Shown here: piece by piece, positions 29,063 to 38,933 of the stretch
Layout of the letters: each line of letters starts with the position of its first letter
Numbering within the stretch: position 1 is the first letter of the stretch
Assembly (NCBI RefSeq): GCF_000176235.1
Contig: NZ_ACZV01000002.1
Coordinates: 62,001 to 126,000, forward strand
Reading direction: 5' to 3'
DNA length: 64,000 bases
Source: Vibrio orientalis CIP 102891 = ATCC 33934
Lineage (GTDB): Bacteria > Pseudomonadota > Gammaproteobacteria > Enterobacterales > Vibrionaceae
Translations under genes and position numbers: made by a program
The notes under the pieces: generated by a model
Told to the model about the DNA's origin: nothing
Database searches by the model: none
What the model saw: only the letters and a program-made list of their open reading frames with translations

Positions 29063-30820
29063 TTACGCTTTTAAATCTAGCATTAACGCTAGCAGCTCCC
29101 TTCTTTCTTCGGTTGATAAACCGACACTTCTTTCTTTGGCCTGCAGGTTTTCAATTTGTTTTTCAACGCACTGGGCAAGTATTTTGTCCAATGAGTCTAA
29201 AAATATATCTTGTTCATTATCTTCATCGAGGGGGATCTCCCACCCTGCTAGTCGAGATAATAGTGCCTCGTGGCTACTGTTTCGCCAATGTTCTATTAAC
29301 TGGCCCGTAGTTATATTGGGATGCTGATGACAATATTCAAGCACTTCGACAAATAAACTTAGCCCTGGCACTGTTAACTCTCTCACACTTGAGAGATCCG
29401 GTACCATTTGAGCATAGCTCGGATTCTGGATAAGCAAAGCGATCACTTCACGCATTGGCGTACGTTTGATCTCTTTATGCGGTTGAGGTCGACTTTCACT
29501 TTGCTTCTTGCGAGGCTGACGTAGTTGGTTGTCAAAACCTGTGCGTTCATCGAGCAGTTTTTCTAGTAATTCTTGGAAGTAAGGATCCGGTATTTTATCA
29601 ATCAGAACGCTGGCGTGTGCTCTTAGCGCTGATTTACCTTCATTACCGCCTAGATTCAGTTGATGTATCTCAATCAAGTTGTCAAACAGATAACTTGAAA
29701 GTGGTGTTGCTTGTTCGATCTGTTGCTCAAAGGCTTCTTTGCCATGCTTACGTACGTAGCTATCTGGGTCCTCACCATCAGGGAGGAACAAAAACTTCAG
29801 CGTATTGCCTGTTTTTAGATATTGCAGTGCATTTTCTAGCGCACGCCAAGCGGCTTCTTTACCAGCTCGGTCACCATCGTAACAACAAACGACGGTATTG
29901 GTTTGACGGAACAACAGTTGAATATGATCGCCAGTTGTCGACGTACCTAGTGAGGCGACCGAATAGTCGACGCCGTATTGAGCGAGTGCGACCACATCCA
30001 TATAGCCCTCTACCACCAATACTTTAGGTGGCTCGCGGTAGGCTTGCATCACTTCATACAGGCCATAAAGCTCTTTGCCTTTATGGAAGATAGGCGTTTC
30101 TGGCGAGTTTAGGTATTTAGGCGTCCCATCACCTAGCACACGGCCACCAAAACCAATCACTCGACCACGACGGTCACGAATAGGGAACATCACACGACCA
30201 CGGAAGCGGTCGTAGCGATTACCTTTATCGTTTTCAATCAACATACCGCCAGAGACAAGCATCTCTTGAGTTTGCGGAGCTTGACCGAAGTTTTTACGGA
30301 CTAAATCCCACTCATCAGCAACGTAACCAATGCCAAACTTCTGCACAATTTGACCGGAAAGCCCACGATCTTTTAGATAATCAATGGCAACTTTGCTTTT
30401 TGGTTGCTTAAGCTGATCACGATAAAATTGAGCAATACTGCCCATTAGATCGTAAAGGTTACGTTTTTGCTCTGAGTTGGCTTTAGGCTGATTGGATTGA
30501 ACGCCTCCGCCTTGGCGCTGTTCTCTTGGCACATCTAAACCAAGAAATGAAGCGAGTTCTTCAATCGCTTCAACGAACTCTAAGCGCTCATACTCCATCA
30601 TAAAGTCGATGGCATTACCGTGTACGCCACAACCAAAGCAATGATAGAACTGTTTTTCTTGCGAAACGCTAAATGAAGGGGTTTTCTCGTTATGGAACGG
30701 GCAGCAAGCACCGTAGTTTTTGCCTTTTTTCTTAAGTTTTACGCGAGCATCAATAATGTCGACGATATCGAGTCGAGCAAGGAGGTCATCAATGAAACTG
30801 CGAGGGATGTGTCCTGCCAT
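29063..30820 (-). CDS. dnaG: DNA primase
   Basis: Synthesises RNA primers at the replication fork and binds DnaB helicase. 585 aa. The N-terminal CHC2 zinc domain has CCPFHNEKTPSF and HCFGCGVHGN (about 40-66). The catalytic TOPRIM core holds VVEGYMDVVALAQYG (about 263-277, metal-binding Glu) and the later CYDGDRAGKEAAWRA. The C-terminal helicase-binding domain is about 445-585. Middle gene of the macromolecular synthesis operon. Confidence 0.99.
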   Translation of the reverse strand: MAGHIPRSFIDDLLARLDIVDIIDARVKLKKKGKNYGACCPFHNEKTPSFSVSQEKQFYHCFGCGVHGNAIDFMMEYERLEFVEAIEELASFLGLDVPREQRQGGGVQSNQPKANSEQKRNLYDLMGSIAQFYRDQLKQPKSKVAIDYLKDRGLSGQIVQKFGIGYVADEWDLVRKNFGQAPQTQEMLVSGGMLIENDKGNRYDRFRGRVMFPIRDRRGRVIGFGGRVLGDGTPKYLNSPETPIFHKGKELYGLYEVMQAYREPPKVLVVEGYMDVVALAQYGVDYSVASLGTSTTGDHIQLLFRQTNTVVCCYDGDRAGKEAAWRALENALQYLKTGNTLKFLFLPDGEDPDSYVRKHGKEAFEQQIEQATPLSSYLFDNLIEIHQLNLGGNEGKSALRAHASVLIDKIPDPYFQELLEKLLDERTGFDNQLRQPRKKQSESRPQPHKEIKRTPMREVIALLIQNPSYAQMVPDLSSVRELTVPGLSLFVEVLEYCHQHPNITTGQLIEHWRNSSHEALLSRLAGWEIPLDEDNEQDIFLDSLDKILAQCVEKQIENLQAKERSVGLSTEERRELLALMLDLKA

Positions 30821-30866
30821 AAAACCTTAGAAAAATGCACTAACAATTAGAGAGGGTAGATACAAA

Positions 30867-30899
30867 CAAGCCGCGCATTCCAGAGGATAGCACGGCTTG
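30867..30899 (-). terminator. Internal terminator/attenuator between yqeY and dnaG
   Basis: CAAGCCGTGC and GCGCGGCTTG (minus strand, one wobble) form a 10-bp stem followed by TTTGTAT. Its position recalls the partial terminator between rpsU and dnaG in E. coli, which lets S21 be made in excess over primase. Confidence 0.6.
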
Positions 30900-30919
30900 C
30901 TGCAATTTGGGTTGGGTAA

Positions 30920-31363
30920 TTAAGCCAGTTTAGCGCGAACTAAACCACTTACTTTACCCATATCTGCGCGCCCTTGGATTTGAGGCTTAAGAACGCCCAT
31001 CACTTTACCCATGTCTTGCATGCCCGCGGCACCTGATTCAGCAATTGCACTTTCAATAAGAGCAACAACTTCTTCTTCGGTAAGCGGTTGAGGCATAAAG
31101 TCCTCAAGTACAGTAATTTCGACTTTCTCAACATCTGCAAGGTCTTGACGACCTGCAGCTTCAAATTGAGCGACAGAATCGCGACGCTGTTTAACCATTT
31201 TTGTTAGCACAGCAAGAATGTCGTCATCGCCCAGAGTAATCTGTTCGTCGACTTCACGTTGCTTAATTGCTGACAGAGCTAAACGGATAGTGCCAAGGCG
31301 CGGTTTGTCCTTGGCTTTCATCGCTAATTTTTGCTCTTCTTTGAGCGTGTCAATAAGAGCCAT
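30920..31363 (-). CDS. yqeY: YqeY/GatB-like tail domain protein
   Basis: 147 aa, a stand-alone protein resembling the C-terminal tRNA-binding domain of GatB (YqeY family). Starts MALIDTLKEEQKLAMKAKDKPRLGTIR; ends with AGMQDMGKVMGVLKPQIQGRADMGKVSGLVRAKL, the signature of the family. Proposed to act in tRNA amidation-like or tRNA-related functions; no proven role. Inserted between rpsU and dnaG, common in vibrios and many proteobacteria but absent from this position in E. coli. Confidence 0.93.
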   Translation of the reverse strand: MALIDTLKEEQKLAMKAKDKPRLGTIRLALSAIKQREVDEQITLGDDDILAVLTKMVKQRRDSVAQFEAAGRQDLADVEKVEITVLEDFMPQPLTEEEVVALIESAIAESGAAGMQDMGKVMGVLKPQIQGRADMGKVSGLVRAKLA

Positions 31364-31389
31364 AACTATAATCCTTTAGGACTTAGTTA

Positions 31390-31605
31390 TTAGTACAGGC
31401 GAACGCGACGTGCGTTTTCGCGAGCTAGCTTCTTAGCGTGACGCTTTTGAGCTGCTGCTTTAGCGCGTTTGCGAACTGTAGTTGGTTTTTCGTAGTGCTC
31501 ACGACGACGCACTTCAGAAAGGATACCTGCTTTTTCGCAAGAGCGTTTGAAACGACGTAGAGCAACGTCGAACGGTTCGTTTTCACGTACTTTAACTACT
31601 GGCAT
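31390..31605 (-). CDS. rpsU: 30S ribosomal protein S21
   Basis: 71 aa, the standard length. [27 protein letters not shown] is diagnostic; the C terminus is very basic ([21 protein letters not shown]). Needed for recognition of natural mRNA starts. First gene of the macromolecular synthesis operon, divergent from tsaD exactly as in E. coli. Confidence 0.99.
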
Positions 31606-31704
31606 ATGCCTTTCACCTCAGGGGTTAATTCGTTAATGCTGGAACGTTAGTGAGCCAAACACTGATGTTCGGTCTCAAACCAGCTTGATCAAAAATGGTG
31701 CGGA

Positions 31705-31734
31705 ATTTTAATCCGAACGCATAGCCTTTGTAAA
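31705..31734 (-). promoter_or_regulatory. Candidate rpsU operon promoter
   Basis: Minus strand TTTACA, 18-bp spacer, TAAAAT, about 100 bp upstream of rpsU. Confidence 0.6.
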
Positions 31735-31765
31735 GTATTTTGTTGGGTAGAGTTTGCACAAAATT

Positions 31766-31794
31766 TGTTTGCGAAGCCAAGGCGAGGTAAGATT
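31766..31794 (+). promoter_or_regulatory. Candidate tsaD promoter
   Basis: TTGTTT, 17-bp spacer, TAAGAT, about 43 bp before tsaD. Confidence 0.55.
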
Positions 31795-31836
31795 GCGCCA
31801 ATTTTGAATTAGAGACAAATACATCCGGGACAGAGC

Positions 31837-32853
31837 ATGCGCATTATTGGTATCGAAACCTCTTGTGATGAAACAGGAATTGCAATTTATGATGATGTGA
31901 AAGGGCTGCTTTCTCATCAATTATATAGTCAGGTAAAACTGCATGCTGATTACGGCGGTGTAGTACCAGAGCTTGCATCCCGTGATCATGTGAAAAAGAC
32001 AATTCCTCTTATTAAAGCGGCATTAAAAGAAGCGAACTTAACAGCGAAAGATATCGATGGTGTCGCATACACTGCCGGTCCTGGCTTAGTAGGTGCGTTA
32101 CTGGTTGGTGCTACGATTGGTCGTAGTATCGCTTATGCTTGGGGGGTGCCAGCGGTTCCTGTTCACCATATGGAAGGCCACTTATTAGCGCCGATGCTTG
32201 AAGATAACCCACCGCCATTTCCATTTGTCGCGGTATTGGTTTCAGGCGGTCACACCATGATGGTTGAAGTGAAAGGGATTGGTGAGTACAAGATTCTAGG
32301 TGAGTCGATTGATGATGCTGCCGGTGAAGCCTTCGACAAAACCGCAAAACTGATGGGACTTGATTACCCTGGTGGCCCGCTATTGTCTAAATTAGCGGAA
32401 AAAGGCACACCTGGTCGCTTTAAATTCCCACGCCCAATGACTGACCGCCCTGGACTTGATATGAGTTTCTCAGGTCTTAAAACGTTTACTGCTAATACTA
32501 TTGCGGCCAATGGTGATGATGAGCAAACTCGAGCGGATATTGCTTTAGCGTTTGAAGAAGCGGTATGTGCCACTTTGAGCATTAAATGTAAACGTGCATT
32601 AGAGCAGACTGGCTTCAAGCGTATTGTTATTGCTGGCGGTGTAAGTGCTAACCGACGTTTGCGTGCTGATCTTGAGCAGCTAGCGAAAAAAGTGGGTGGA
32701 GAGGTGTACTACCCGCGCACGGAGTTTTGTACCGATAACGGTGCAATGATTGCTTATGCAGGTATGCAGCGGCTTAAAAATGGAGAAGTGTCTGACCTAT
32801 CAGTACACGCCACACCGCGTTGGCCAATTGATCAATTGAAACCGATCGCTTAA
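31837..32853 (+). CDS. tsaD: tRNA N6-adenosine threonylcarbamoyltransferase TsaD
   Basis: Transfers the threonylcarbamoyl group to A37 of ANN-decoding tRNAs, with TsaB and TsaE. 338 aa. ASKHA-fold protein: [20 protein letters not shown] at the start, metal-binding [10 protein letters not shown] (about 110-119), [39 protein letters not shown], and [12 protein letters not shown]. Formerly annotated as a glycoprotease (Gcp). Confidence 0.98.
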   Translation: MRIIGIETSCDETGIAIYDDVKGLLSHQLYSQVKLHADYGGVVPELASRDHVKKTIPLIKAALKEANLTAKDIDGVAYTAGPGLVGALLVGATIGRSIAYAWGVPAVPVHHMEGHLLAPMLEDNPPPFPFVAVLVSGGHTMMVEVKGIGEYKILGESIDDAAGEAFDKTAKLMGLDYPGGPLLSKLAEKGTPGRFKFPRPMTDRPGLDMSFSGLKTFTANTIAANGDDEQTRADIALAFEEAVCATLSIKCKRALEQTGFKRIVIAGGVSANRRLRADLEQLAKKVGGEVYYPRTEFCTDNGAMIAYAGMQRLKNGEVSDLSVHATPRWPIDQLKPIA

Positions 32854-32873
32854 CAAGCATAAGTGGTTGTATT

Positions 32874-32900
32874 AAGGTCGCTGTTATGGCGGCCTTTTCT
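32874..32900 (+). terminator. Terminator of tsaD
   Basis: AAGGTCGC and GCGGCCTT (one wobble) followed by TTCTTT. Confidence 0.65.
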
Positions 32901-32974
32901 TTATCTGAACGAAGAGAGTTCCGACTTCTTAGTTGAGAAAATAATGATACCCTTCGACTTTATAAAAATAATCA

Positions 32975-33802
32975 ATGGATAGAAGTATGCACAAGTTTGC
33001 TGTCGATGGCCGAGAAATGGCTTATCAAGATATAGGTACAGGGCCAGTCGTGGTCTTTGGTCATAGCTATTTATGGGGTAGCGAGATGTGGGCGCCACAA
33101 GTGGAAGCGCTCAGCCAGCACTATCGGTGTATTGTGCCTGAGCTATGGGCCCATGGTGAGTCTGATTCTGCTCCAGAAACAACCCGTTCATTGTCAGATT
33201 ATGCTAAGCAGATTATTGCTCTTTTAGATCACTTACAAGTTGAGCGCTTTTCTATCGTTGGTCTATCGGTCGGTGGAATGTGGGGAACGGAAGTGACCTC
33301 TTTGGTTCCTTCTCGTGTCCAGTCACTGGTGTTAATGGATACGTTTGTTGGCTTAGAGCCAGAAGTAACTCATAAAAAGTACTTTGGGATGTTAGAAGCC
33401 ATTAGTCAGGCTAAAGCGGTTCCCGCGCCAATTGTAGAAGCTGTTACGCCGCTGTTTTTTGCTAATAATGCCAATCAGGACAACCCCAAGTTAGTTGAGC
33501 AGTTCTCTCATTTCCTTAGTCAGCTGCAAGGCGAAAGAGCGGTTGAAGTGGCAAGAGTTGGTCGAATGGTATTTGGTCGACGCGATCAAATAGAAGAGAT
33601 TGAAAAGTTCGCTCTGCCAGTGTTGATTGCTGTAGGGCAAGAAGATAAGCCTCGCCCTGTACTTGAGTCTTATCTGATGCATGATTGTATTAGCGGTTCG
33701 GAGTTGATTCAAATTCCAAAGGCGGGGCATATTTCAAACCTTGAACAGCCTGAGTTTGTTACTGAGATGCTGAAAAACTTCTTATCGCGTGTTTATGCCT
33801 AG
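32975..33802 (+). CDS. Alpha/beta hydrolase fold protein
   Basis: 275 aa soluble hydrolase of unknown substrate. N-terminal HG-like GHSYLWGSEMW (oxyanion region, about 29-39). The nucleophile elbow is GLSVGG with Ser near residue 93. A late Asp/Glu lies in the stretch IAVGQEDKPRPV, and the catalytic His is in KAGHISNLEQPE near 250. The pattern fits esterases, 3-oxoadipate enol-lactonases and related haloperoxidase-like proteins. Start uncertain: ATG at 32975 or at 32987, neither with a strong ribosome-binding site. Stands alone between tsaD and plsY. Confidence 0.85.
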   Translation: MDRSMHKFAVDGREMAYQDIGTGPVVVFGHSYLWGSEMWAPQVEALSQHYRCIVPELWAHGESDSAPETTRSLSDYAKQIIALLDHLQVERFSIVGLSVGGMWGTEVTSLVPSRVQSLVLMDTFVGLEPEVTHKKYFGMLEAISQAKAVPAPIVEAVTPLFFANNANQDNPKLVEQFSHFLSQLQGERAVEVARVGRMVFGRRDQIEEIEKFALPVLIAVGQEDKPRPVLESYLMHDCISGSELIQIPKAGHISNLEQPEFVTEMLKNFLSRVYA

Positions 33803-33825
33803 TTTTATTTGAAAACTACAGCTCC

Positions 33826-33857
33826 AAATAAAGCCTCTATACTAAGAGGCTTTATTT
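33826..33857. terminator. Bidirectional terminator overlapping the end of plsY
   Basis: AAATAAAGCCTCT and AGAGGCTTTATTT form a 13-bp perfect stem with a 6-nt loop. The plsY stop codon (33842-33844) sits in the loop, and the last plsY codons form one arm. Confidence 0.8.
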
Positions 33858-34453
33858 AATCCATTCTTTTTCTCACCCACTTTGGGCTCTGTCCCGTCAA
33901 TAAGCCGTTTGATGTTTTGATGATGGCGAAAAACTATCAAGCAGCACAGCATAGCCACAGGCAATGTGTACTGAGGCTTGAACATCCAAGTATAAAACGG
34001 CGCCAGTAGCACCGTAACGATCGCGGCAAGAGAAGAGTAGCGGAACAGAAAAGCCACACTTAACCAGGTTACGATGATCATTCCTGTCAGATCTAAGCCG
34101 ATAGGGGCAATGGCACCTAAAGCGGTAGCGACGCCTTTTCCGCCTTTAAAATGAAAAAAGAGTGGATACATATGACCTAGGCAGGCAGCAATTGCAATCA
34201 CACCTAATATGACTGGCTCGATATCAAGGAAGTAGCCACCCCAGACTGGGATTGTGCCTTTTAACATATCGCACAGCAAAACCGCCGCCGCTGCTTTTTT
34301 CCCTCCGATACGCAACACATTGGTGGCGCCAGGGTTATTTGAACCAACGCCGCGCGGGTCTGGTAAACGTAAGATACGACAGATCAAAACAGCACTCGAG
34401 ATCGAGCCTAGAAGGTAGGCGACAATGATCATAACCAGTGCTAATGGGGTCAT
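33842..34453 (-). CDS. plsY: Glycerol-3-phosphate acyltransferase PlsY
   Basis: Integral inner-membrane enzyme that acylates glycerol-3-phosphate using acyl-phosphate, the first step of phosphatidate synthesis. 203 aa with about five membrane segments. Three cytoplasmic loop motifs seen: GSISSAVL (near residue 16), [12 protein letters not shown] (about 37-48) and [10 protein letters not shown] (about 104-113). Divergent from folB, as in other gammaproteobacteria. Its stop codon lies inside the shared terminator. Confidence 0.97.
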   Translation of the reverse strand: MTPLALVMIIVAYLLGSISSAVLICRILRLPDPRGVGSNNPGATNVLRIGGKKAAAAVLLCDMLKGTIPVWGGYFLDIEPVILGVIAIAACLGHMYPLFFHFKGGKGVATALGAIAPIGLDLTGMIIVTWLSVAFLFRYSSLAAIVTVLLAPFYTWMFKPQYTLPVAMLCCLIVFRHHQNIKRLIDGTEPKVGEKKNGLNKAS

Positions 34454-34606
34454 AGTAAGGTAACTCGTCTGAAACAGGTGTTAGTCAAGCAACTAATTGA
34501 TATTATATCGCGCCTGACACGCTCAAACTACCGCAAGAGTGTTTGAGATTGAAATAGTACGACTTTTTACCTAGCTTGGGTATCCGACCTCTAAAGGAAT
34601 TAACAC

Positions 34607-34960
34607 ATGGATAAAGTATTTATCGAGCAATTAGAAGTAATCACGACCATCGGTGTGTATGACTGGGAGCAAGAGATTAAGCAAAAACTCGTGCTTGATA
34701 TTGAAATGGCTCATGATAACCGTCCAGCAGGTAAGAGTGATGATGTTGCCGATGCGCTTGATTATTCGCAAGTAAGCCAAGCGGTATTAGACCATATTGA
34801 AGGCGGATGTTTTCTGTTGGTTGAACGTGTAGCAGAAGAAGTCGCAGAGCTTATCATGGCTCGATTTAATGTTGCTTGGATTAAAATCCGCTTAACCAAA
34901 CCAGGAGCCGTTGCTCAAGCGAAAGGTGTCGGTGTGGTTATTGAGCGAGGCAATGCATGA
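34607..34960 (+). CDS. folB: Dihydroneopterin aldolase
   Basis: Converts dihydroneopterin to 6-hydroxymethyl-dihydropterin in folate synthesis. 117 aa. MDKVFIEQLEVITTIGVYDWEQEIKQ with the conserved Glu near 21, and the tail KIRLTKPGAVAQAKGVGVVIER with the catalytic Lys. AAAGGAATT precedes the ATG. Its end overlaps the folK start by 4 bp, so the two consecutive pathway steps are coupled. Confidence 0.96.
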   Translation: MDKVFIEQLEVITTIGVYDWEQEIKQKLVLDIEMAHDNRPAGKSDDVADALDYSQVSQAVLDHIEGGCFLLVERVAEEVAELIMARFNVAWIKIRLTKPGAVAQAKGVGVVIERGNA

Positions 34961-35442
34961 TTACCGTTTATGTCGGAATAGGTTCAAACATTGCCCGGCA
35001 TAAGCACGTTGAAGCGGCGATCGGCGAACTGAGAGCCTTAGATGCCGAGCTGCGAATCTCAACGATTTATGAATGTGAAGCAGTAGGGTTTGAAGGACAG
35101 CCATTCTACAACCTCGTGGTAGAAATGAAGACGCAGTTAGAGTTAACGGAATTTTCACGCCAGTTGCGCGATATTGAGTTTAAATGGGGCCGCGCTGTGG
35201 ATGCGGGTAAGTTGGAACCAAGAACGGTTGATCTCGATATTATCCTATTTGGTGAACAAATTTCCCAAAATGCGCCGGAGCTGCCACGTAGTGATATCTT
35301 CAAATATGCCTTTGTGCTACAGCCGTTGTTGGAACTATGCCCTCAGTTGGCGGTCCCTAATGATGGTCGGACGATCGAACAGATCGCTCAACAGTTTCAG
35401 TTTGAATTACCGCTTTCACCTGTAGCTAAGTGGTTTAGTTAA
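34957..35442 (+). CDS. folK: 2-amino-4-hydroxy-6-hydroxymethyldihydropteridine pyrophosphokinase
   Basis: Pyrophosphorylates the FolB product using ATP. 161 aa. Starts MITVYVGIGSNIARHKHVEAAI; the Mg/ATP-binding signature is RAVDAGKLEPRTVDLDIILFG (about 76-96), with the two catalytic Asp residues in DLDI. It resembles the FolK form paired with folB in vibrios. Followed 16 bp later by uppP. Confidence 0.96.
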   Translation: MITVYVGIGSNIARHKHVEAAIGELRALDAELRISTIYECEAVGFEGQPFYNLVVEMKTQLELTEFSRQLRDIEFKWGRAVDAGKLEPRTVDLDIILFGEQISQNAPELPRSDIFKYAFVLQPLLELCPQLAVPNDGRTIEQIAQQFQFELPLSPVAKWFS

Positions 35443-35458
35443 TAATTAAGAGAATCTA

Positions 35459-36262
35459 ATGGGTTATTTTGAAGCTTTTATCCTTGCTTTGATTCAAGGC
35501 TTAACCGAATTTTTGCCGATTTCGAGCTCGGCGCACCTTATCCTGCCATCTGCAATTTTAGGTTGGGAAGATCAAGGCTTAGCCTTTGATGTTGCGGTAC
35601 ACGTGGGTACGTTAGCGGCGGTCATTATCTACTTCCGCAAAGAAGTGGTCTCTCTGTTGAGTGCTTTCTTTGCTTCTATCTTTAAAGGTGAGCGCAGTAA
35701 AGAAGCTAAATTGGCTTGGATGATTGTCATTGCGACGATTCCTGCCTGTATCTTTGGTTTATTGATGAAAGACTTCATTGAGCTTTATCTGCGCAGTGCG
35801 TGGGTCATTGCTACCACCACGATCGTATTTGGTTTACTGCTTTGGTATGTCGACAAAAACTCTAAATTGGCGGATGACGAATACCAAGCGGATTGGAAGA
35901 AAGCCCTATTTATCGGTATTAGCCAAGCGTTAGCAATGATTCCGGGCACATCTCGTTCAGGTGCGACAATTACAGCGGCGCTTTATCTTGGTTTTACCCG
36001 TGAAGCGGCGGCGCGTTTTTCATTCTTAATGTCGATTCCAATTATATTATTGGCAGGCAGCTATTTAGGTTTGAAGCTGGTTACCAGTGGCGAACCGATT
36101 CATTTTGGCTTCTTAATGACGGGTATCGTAACGTCCTTCATTAGTGCTTATATCTGTATTCACTTCTTCTTGAAGCTGATTTCAAAGATGGGTATGACAC
36201 CGTTTGTTATTTATCGATTGTTACTTGGTTTAGGTTTGTTTGCTTTCCTAGCACTCAACTAA
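35459..36262 (+). CDS. uppP: Undecaprenyl-diphosphatase UppP (BacA)
   Basis: Recycles the undecaprenyl lipid carrier for peptidoglycan and O-antigen synthesis, conferring low-level bacitracin resistance. 267 aa polytopic membrane protein. Active-site motifs [15 protein letters not shown] (about 15-29) and [17 protein letters not shown] (about 161-177) are both intact. Shares the folB-folK-uppP unit seen in vibrios and E. coli relatives. Confidence 0.97.
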   Translation: MGYFEAFILALIQGLTEFLPISSSAHLILPSAILGWEDQGLAFDVAVHVGTLAAVIIYFRKEVVSLLSAFFASIFKGERSKEAKLAWMIVIATIPACIFGLLMKDFIELYLRSAWVIATTTIVFGLLLWYVDKNSKLADDEYQADWKKALFIGISQALAMIPGTSRSGATITAALYLGFTREAAARFSFLMSIPIILLAGSYLGLKLVTSGEPIHFGFLMTGIVTSFISAYICIHFFLKLISKMGMTPFVIYRLLLGLGLFAFLALN

Positions 36263-36288
36263 TCCTTCAATATCAGTCTTTTCTTTGT

Positions 36289-36352
36289 AAGACCACATCG
36301 CCCAATCTCGCGCCAGCAGCGACATTGTGATATATATGTGGTCTTTCTTTTT
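36289..36352 (+). terminator. Long-loop terminator-like hairpin after uppP
   Basis: AAGACCACAT at 36289 and ATGTGGTCTT at 36336 form a 10-bp stem around a 37-nt loop; TCTTTTTCTC follows. It lies 21 bp before the ftsB start, so it may act as terminator or leader element. Confidence 0.5.
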
Positions 36353-36373
36353 CTCTCTTCTTTAATAGACGAT

Positions 36374-36652
36374 ATGCGAATTTTTGCACTGACCTTACTC
36401 TTAGTTTTAGGCTGGCTACAAGCTGAATTGTGGTTCGGCAAAAATGGGATTTCTGACTTTCAAGCGGTCAATGCGGAAACTCAGGTGCAACATCAGGTCA
36501 ATAGCAATCTTCAAGGGCGCAACAATGAAATGTTCGCTGAGATTGATGACTTGCGCCAAGGTCTCGATGCGATTGAAGAACGTGCCCGGCATGAGCTTGG
36601 TATGATTAAAGAAGGCGAAACGTTTTATCGAATTATTGGAGACGATAACTAG
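36374..36652 (+). CDS. ftsB: Cell division protein FtsB
   Basis: Small bitopic division protein of the FtsQ-FtsB-FtsL complex, which activates septal peptidoglycan synthesis. 92 aa from the ATG at 36374 ([25 protein letters not shown]). The N-terminal transmembrane helix is about 3-20; a periplasmic coiled coil follows ([21 protein letters not shown]). The C-terminal [17 protein letters not shown] motif is characteristic. A longer frame to 36338 was rejected. Abuts ispD directly, with no gap. Confidence 0.96.
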   Translation: MRIFALTLLLVLGWLQAELWFGKNGISDFQAVNAETQVQHQVNSNLQGRNNEMFAEIDDLRQGLDAIEERARHELGMIKEGETFYRIIGDDN

Positions 36653-37357
36653 ATGTCTGTAATCTCTCCATCGATTGTCGCAATTGTTCCAGCAGCGGGT
36701 GTCGGTAGCCGCATGAAAGCGGATCGACCAAAGCAATACCTTCAGATCAATCAACAGACGGTACTAGAGCACACCATAGAGAAGTTATTACTTCACTCTG
36801 CAGTGAGTCATGTGGTGGTCGCAATTACTGATGGTGACCCGTACTTTCCCGAACTCTCTTTAGCATCAAATCCGCAAGTCATTCGTGTTGCTGGCGGTAA
36901 AGAGCGCGCTGATTCGGTATTATCTGCATTACACTATGTGCAGCAGCACCAGTTAGCTGAATGGGTTATGGTTCATGACGCAGCAAGGCCGTGTGTTGAT
37001 TTAACGGATATCGATCGTCTGATTGAGTGTGCCCTAGCCAATCAATTGGGCGGGATCCTTGCAGCTCCGGTTCGAGACACGATGAAACGCTCGAACCAGA
37101 ATCAAGAGATTGATCATACTGTAGATAGGGAAGCACTGTGGCACGCACTTACTCCACAGATGTTTAAAACTCAGATGCTAACGCACGCTTTGGCTGACGC
37201 CTTGCAACAAGGTGTCAAAATTACTGATGAGGCTTCAGCTATCGAGTGGCTAAACCATAAGCCAGCTCTAGTTCAAGGCCGCTCAGACAATATAAAAATA
37301 ACTCAGCCTGAAGACTTAGCATTAGCCGAGTTTTATCTAAATAGAAACAAAGGATAA
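36653..37357 (+). CDS. ispD: 2-C-methyl-D-erythritol 4-phosphate cytidylyltransferase
   Basis: Third step of the MEP isoprenoid pathway, making CDP-methylerythritol. 234 aa. Nucleotide-binding [20 protein letters not shown] (about 13-32), VHDAARPCV (about 104-112), and [11 protein letters not shown] (about 188-198). Starts at the base after the ftsB stop and is followed 3 bp later by ispF, the order found in E. coli. Confidence 0.97.
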   Translation: MSVISPSIVAIVPAAGVGSRMKADRPKQYLQINQQTVLEHTIEKLLLHSAVSHVVVAITDGDPYFPELSLASNPQVIRVAGGKERADSVLSALHYVQQHQLAEWVMVHDAARPCVDLTDIDRLIECALANQLGGILAAPVRDTMKRSNQNQEIDHTVDREALWHALTPQMFKTQMLTHALADALQQGVKITDEASAIEWLNHKPALVQGRSDNIKITQPEDLALAEFYLNRNKG

Positions 37358-37360
37358 CTC

Positions 37361-37837
37361 ATGATTCGAATTGGCCACGGCTTTGACGTGCATAAATTTG
37401 GTGGCGAAGGCCCGGTGATTATTGGTGGTGTCGCGGTTCCGTATGAGCAAGGGCTTATTGCTCACTCCGACGGTGACGTGGCGTTACATGCACTGTGTGA
37501 TGCGCTTTTAGGCGCTATCGCAGAAGGTGACATTGGTCGTCATTTTCCTGATACCGACGACAAGTGGAAAGGGGCAAATAGCCGTGAACTGCTGAGAGAT
37601 GTTTACCGTCGCGTAAAAGAAAAAGGCTACGTATTAGGTAATGCCGATATTACCATTATGGCTCAAGCGCCTAAAATGGCGCCTCATATAGAATCCATGT
37701 GCCAAGTGATTGCACAAGATCTTGAAACTGAACTTGGTAATGTCAACGTCAAAGCGACGACGACTGAGCGACTAGGCTTTACTGGGCGTAAAGAAGGCAT
37801 TGCAACCGAAGCGGTTGTACTGCTGCTTAAAAAATAA
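37361..37837 (+). CDS. ispF: 2-C-methyl-D-erythritol 2,4-cyclodiphosphate synthase
   Basis: Fifth step of the MEP pathway; zinc-dependent trimer. 158 aa. Starts [14 protein letters not shown] with metal ligands Asp and His in [22 protein letters not shown] and [20 protein letters not shown] are diagnostic. The tail has [15 protein letters not shown]. Followed by truD after 52 bp containing a small GCTAGGT/ACCTAGC hairpin (37843-37877). Confidence 0.98.
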   Translation: MIRIGHGFDVHKFGGEGPVIIGGVAVPYEQGLIAHSDGDVALHALCDALLGAIAEGDIGRHFPDTDDKWKGANSRELLRDVYRRVKEKGYVLGNADITIMAQAPKMAPHIESMCQVIAQDLETELGNVNVKATTTERLGFTGRKEGIATEAVVLLLKK

Positions 37838-37889
37838 TGAATGCTAGGTTGTTTTACACTATCTAAAGTGACCTAGCAGTGGAAAGAGT

Positions 37890-38933
37890 ATGTCTGATAT
37901 TTTATCTTCTTTGGCTTACCTTAATGGCAAGCCAAATGCGAAAGGCAAATTAAAAGCCAAAGCTGAACATTTTCAAGTGAACGAAAACCTAGGTTTTGAG
38001 TTTACTGGGTCGGGTGAGCACCTGATGGTCCGCATTCGCAAAACGGGTGAGAACACCAGTTTTGTTGCTAATGAACTGGCGAAAACTTGTGGTGTCAAAT
38101 CCAAAGACGTTAGCTGGGCTGGCTTGAAAGACCGCCATGCGGTGACCGAGCAATGGCTGAGTGTTCACTTACCGAAAGGTGACACTCCTGACTTTAGTCA
38201 GTTTCTTGCTCAGTACCCAAGTATTGAAATTTTAGCCACTGACCGTCATAACAAAAAGCTGCGTCCAGGTGACTTAGTGGGTAACCAATTTGTGGTGACG
38301 TTATCCGATGTCAGCGATGTGGATGAAGTATTAGCACGACTAGAGTCTATTGTGAAAACTGGGGTGCCTAATTACTTCGGTAGCCAGCGTTTTGGTAATC
38401 AAGGCAACAACCTAGAAGAGGCCCGTCGCTGGGGGCGTGAAAACGTTCGTACTCGCAATCAGAATAAGCGCAGTCTTTATCTTTCTGCTGCTCGCTCGTG
38501 GATTTTTAATACCATTGTTTCTGAGCGTATTGAAAAAGGTTGCTTTGACCAAGTTTTATTGGGCGATCTTGTTGAGATTAACGGCCAGCAAGAGTCAGTG
38601 ACGAGCGACACTGCCGACACTTTCAATAATGGCATTGCGGAAGGCACGACACTGCTAACAGCAGCACTTGCTGGTGATAATGCACTACCAACAACAGAGC
38701 AAGCATTAGCTCTAGAACAGCCTCACTTAGATGCTGAGCCTGATCTGATGGCGTTAATTCGTGGTAATCGCATGCGCCATGACCGCCGCGCAATTTCTTT
38801 AATGCCTCAGGATCTAACTTGGCAAGTTGATGGCGATAATGTCACGCTACGTTTTTCATTAGACGCTGGGTGCTTTGCAACATCAATCATCCGAGAGCTG
38901 ATTGAAGAAGTTGAAGTGGAGCGCCAATATTAA
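37890..38933 (+). CDS. truD: tRNA pseudouridine(13) synthase TruD
   Basis: Forms pseudouridine 13 in tRNA-Glu. 347 aa. The catalytic Asp is in [15 protein letters not shown] (about 77-91); [17 protein letters not shown] and the C-terminal [19 protein letters not shown] are family marks. Its stop overlaps the surE start by one base (TAATG). Confidence 0.97.
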   Translation: MSDILSSLAYLNGKPNAKGKLKAKAEHFQVNENLGFEFTGSGEHLMVRIRKTGENTSFVANELAKTCGVKSKDVSWAGLKDRHAVTEQWLSVHLPKGDTPDFSQFLAQYPSIEILATDRHNKKLRPGDLVGNQFVVTLSDVSDVDEVLARLESIVKTGVPNYFGSQRFGNQGNNLEEARRWGRENVRTRNQNKRSLYLSAARSWIFNTIVSERIEKGCFDQVLLGDLVEINGQQESVTSDTADTFNNGIAEGTTLLTAALAGDNALPTTEQALALEQPHLDAEPDLMALIRGNRMRHDRRAISLMPQDLTWQVDGDNVTLRFSLDAGCFATSIIRELIEEVEVERQY

